NCBI GenBank assembly: GCA_934045905.1
Contig: OW203762.1
Location: 15,284,345 to 15,348,344, forward strand
DNA: 64,000 nt
Source of the DNA: Leuctra nigra
Lineage: Eukaryota; Arthropoda; Insecta; Plecoptera; Leuctridae
Direction: 5' to 3'
Shown here: one piece after another, positions 61,478 to 64,000 of the stretch
Position numbering within the stretch: the first letter of the stretch is position 1
Layout of the letters: the number at the start of each line of letters is the position of its first letter
Translations under genes and position numbers: made by a program
The notes under the pieces: model-generated
The model's database searches: none
What the model saw: the letters and a program-made list of their open reading frames with translations, nothing else
Told to the model about the DNA's origin: nothing

Positions 61478-61990
61478 CCAGGAATTTGGTTCCGGACCTC
61501 TTTTTTCCTGTTACTGACTATAGGTCACAGTTTTTCTTCGATCCAGTTGAAATTTTGCACCCATGTACGGACCATCTCTGGGCGTTGCAGATCATTTTTT
61601 TTAAATACGTTGATTGGTTCAAATTTAAAAAAAATCTTCCGGTTGGTTGGTCCGATAAATTTGAAAAATAAATCTTTCCGTTGATTTTTAACATTTAACT
61701 AGAACCGCTTGACCACTCTACTAAAAACTTTGCAACGTCGTTAGGACCAACACTTTAGGTATTTTTGCTAATTTTTATACTAATATGTCGTAATCTTTAA
61801 AATGTATTGTCATTTTAAGCACATTTTTTCCATAATCTTGAAATATTTGAAAATCTATGCCAATAATTTCAATTATTTTATCAGTGCTATTTCAAGTCCT
61901 GTAGAGCAGAGACTTACAAACTCATACATATCAAATCGCATGCAGTACGGAAGCTCGCTCATCAACGCGTTACACAGAGCGTTTTCCTAG
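61478..61990 (+). mobile_element. Diverged Helentron copy with intact 3' end
   Basis: CCGGACCTCTTTTTTCC, GATCCAGTTGAAATTTTGCA and CCCATGTACGGACC parallel the head region of 57331-58214. The tail GCTCGCTCATCAACGCGTTA and GAGCGTTTTCCTAG closes at 61987-61990, followed by T. The extreme 5' end is lost, and the body is older than the other copies. Confidence 0.65.
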
Positions 61991-63198
61991 TTAAATTTAT
62001 TTAGTACAAAAGTCATGGTGAATGAGTCAAAAAAGAAACTTCGTATCCAGGGAAAAATTGTTCAGAGAGAAGGAAAGTGTTTTAACCACCGAGCTTCGAT
62101 TTCAGATATCTGATAGGATACATTCTTCCATCATACGGAAGATTGGAAGTCAGAATAGAAAAATACATACCGCAAAAATGTTGCAAATCCCTGGACTTTT
62201 ATGGTCTCGCAGTAAAAATCATCTCCACGCTTCCGAGCGTCGGCGTCGTGACGATACAAGCGCCGCGACGCCCGTGAGGTACATTGTTGGCAATAAAGTA
62301 GGGCCAAGCAGACGCGGTGTTGCCAAAGCAGATATAAACAAATACACACTGAGTGAAGAGCAGACATCAACTTAGGTAGGACTCTTTGACTTAAAGTTAC
62401 GCATTGGCAACGTTAAATAATTATAATGTCTGTTCATCTGTTTAAATAATAAATTCATGGTTATATGACTTGATGTTTTGCTAGAGAGAGAAAAAAAGAG
62501 AAAATCTTGTTTCTCCTTCTTGCTCCATGACATCTCAAACAACAGTCTTCTTGTTTTTATAGCAAACAGTATAGTTAACCAAGGTATAGGTATTCTGGTT
62601 GATTTTTGTTCTCATTTCTGTTAATATGGAATGCTCTGTATAAACTGCTTTTTATTTACTGTTGAATTTTGTAATTTGCACACGATACCAAAATAAAATA
62701 GGTCACATCATGTTTTAGCGGTGTATTTTTATACGGTTATTTAGACAATTGATGTCAACAACACAATTTAACTTATGCAGATTATTGTATTTCATCTGGG
62801 AAATCACCGAACATTAATGTAAATTCGATCGTGAAAATGCATTTCCACAACAGATTTCAAACATATCTATTGCATAACTTTTTTTTAAAACAGATGTATT
62901 TTTATCACAATCCTCTTGCTGTGTAATTTTACTGACAAATTGATGTGGTTGAAGGAATAATATTGTAAATTTGCCTCACCAATTTTGTGATAAATTTAAA
63001 TTTTCCTGATGATGATTTACCTATTCTAAATGAAACTTTTCACTATGTACAAATTGAATGAAGCAATAATAATTAAGTTACATTATTCATTATGTAATGA
63101 ATTCAGTTGGCTCTTGCCCTATATTTGCTGTCAGGTGTTAAATCGTAAATGGCTATATCTTGGTGGAAGTATGAATCAAGACCTTCCGAAATGTAAAT
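61991..63198. other. No firmly supported gene
   Basis: A 117-codon plus frame (62022-62375) is basic with no recognisable domain. A GTAGG follows its end. The rest is AT-rich. Confidence 0.35.
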
Positions 63199-64000
63199 CT
63201 AGTGGAGCGGTCGCTCCACCCAGCCAAGTCGTACTATACACTCACAGTCACTCAACATACCGTAAATGCCTAATAAACTGAGGAGCAGACCAAACACTTT
63301 TACTGTAAGCAACAACATGGCATTTTCGGCCTACTGGATCTCAAAATTGGTAAATCTCACATTGTTGCGAAATATCTTAATTTCGAGCTATGGCCCACCC
63401 CACTACATATACCAAATTTGGGAACAATAGGTTATGCCATTTGCGCGCTAGAGGACCGAGAAAACAGTGAAATTACACCACTTTCTGATTCTGAAGATGA
63501 TGATGATTCTGATGATATCACGAAACGTCGCTATCACCGCCACAGCCTAAACGGCTGAACCGATCGACCTGAAATTTTTACCACATGTGCACTTTTGGCG
63601 TCTGAGGTGCCTTTTTATAAAACCAACCGGAAGCCGCCATTTTGAAACCGGAAGTGACGTCATAACTCAAAAACGTCTGGACCGATTAGAACGAAATTAG
63701 CGCCATTCGATTTAGATGGTCATCTATATGAAGTATCAATAAAAAAAATATTATTTTCTTATTTTCTAAACCGGAAGTGACGTCATAAATACGCAATATT
63801 TAACTTATTTCAACAAATTATACTTAAAATACGTACATAATTAACTTACATTGTAACATAGACAATACAATTTATATATTCAAGGTAGCAGTGTTCTCGG
63901 CCGCCATTCCTGAAACCGGAAGTGACGTCATATATCTAAAACGCCTGTACCGATTGCAACTGAACTAGCTCCTGCGTATTCATTCTGCTATTTATTTGAA
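63199..64000 (+). repeat. Hairpin-headed YY1/ETS/CRE repeat family, copy 3 (runs off the window)
   Basis: The head CTAGTGGAGCGGTCGCTCCA (63200-63219), a (GAT)-type microsatellite (63497-63517), ACCGATCGACCTGAAATTTT (63559) and three CCGGAAGTGACGTCA blocks (about 63646, 63772 and 63916) occur in the same order as in copy 2. Copy 3 is cut by the window end, so its array length is unknown. Confidence 0.75.

Overview
The window is AT-rich, intron-bearing, repeat-dominated nuclear DNA from a metazoan. An insect is the best fit and a hemipteran is possible. This rests on the mix of repeats (Helitron/Helentron-type elements with CTAG 3' ends, many small palindromic MITEs, an APE-type LINE, a tRNA-headed SINE) and on long CT, TCTG and GAA microsatellites; I recognise no host marker gene. 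There are no operons, rRNA genes or prokaryotic signals, and nearly all longer open frames are simple-repeat artefacts or chance.

Layout. 0-5 kb: a ~4.7-kb element with terminal inverted repeats (11-4720) that holds a candidate three-exon small gene (489-3891), an older inverted repeat and nested MITEs. 5-9.4 kb: sparse DNA with orphan Helentron 3' ends. 9.4-10.6 kb: a (CT)n tract, then a ~28-bp minisatellite with a decayed halo. 10.6-23.8 kb: mostly featureless AT-rich DNA with simple repeats and two MITEs. 23.8-30.4 kb: a palindromic MITE with TAA duplications, a tRNA-like fragment and little else. 30.4-33.3 kb: a SINE abutting a 5'-truncated LINE with an open 864-aa endonuclease/reverse-transcriptase frame, the only strongly supported coding region.

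34.9-45.8 kb: a Helentron-rich region. Its core is a near-perfect inverted repeat with arms of ~3.15 kb (38309-41459 and 42664-45814) around a 1.2-kb spacer. Both arms begin and end exactly at Helentron termini and contain two elements plus ~155 bp of intervening DNA, as if a composite unit moved as one. Each arm carries a 76-codon basic open frame. 46.3-50.6 kb: a 52-bp satellite, then a hairpin-headed repeat family whose body carries up to 14 copies of a block reading GCCGCCATTTT, CCGGAAGTG and TGACGTCA, which resembles YY1, ETS and CRE promoter sites. Further copies lie at 37.3 kb and 63.2 kb to the window end. 50.7-51.8 kb: a 1.1-kb element with perfect 198-bp inverted repeats. 51.8-57.3 kb: mostly empty, with an 88-bp tandem duplication. 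57.3-62 kb: a complete non-autonomous Helentron, a hAT-like element, a foldback MITE with a 10-bp target duplication and an older Helentron copy.

No host pathway can be read here. The main interest lies in element biology: composite Helentron mobilisation, a long hairpin-forming locus, and a repeat family carrying clustered promoter-like motifs.
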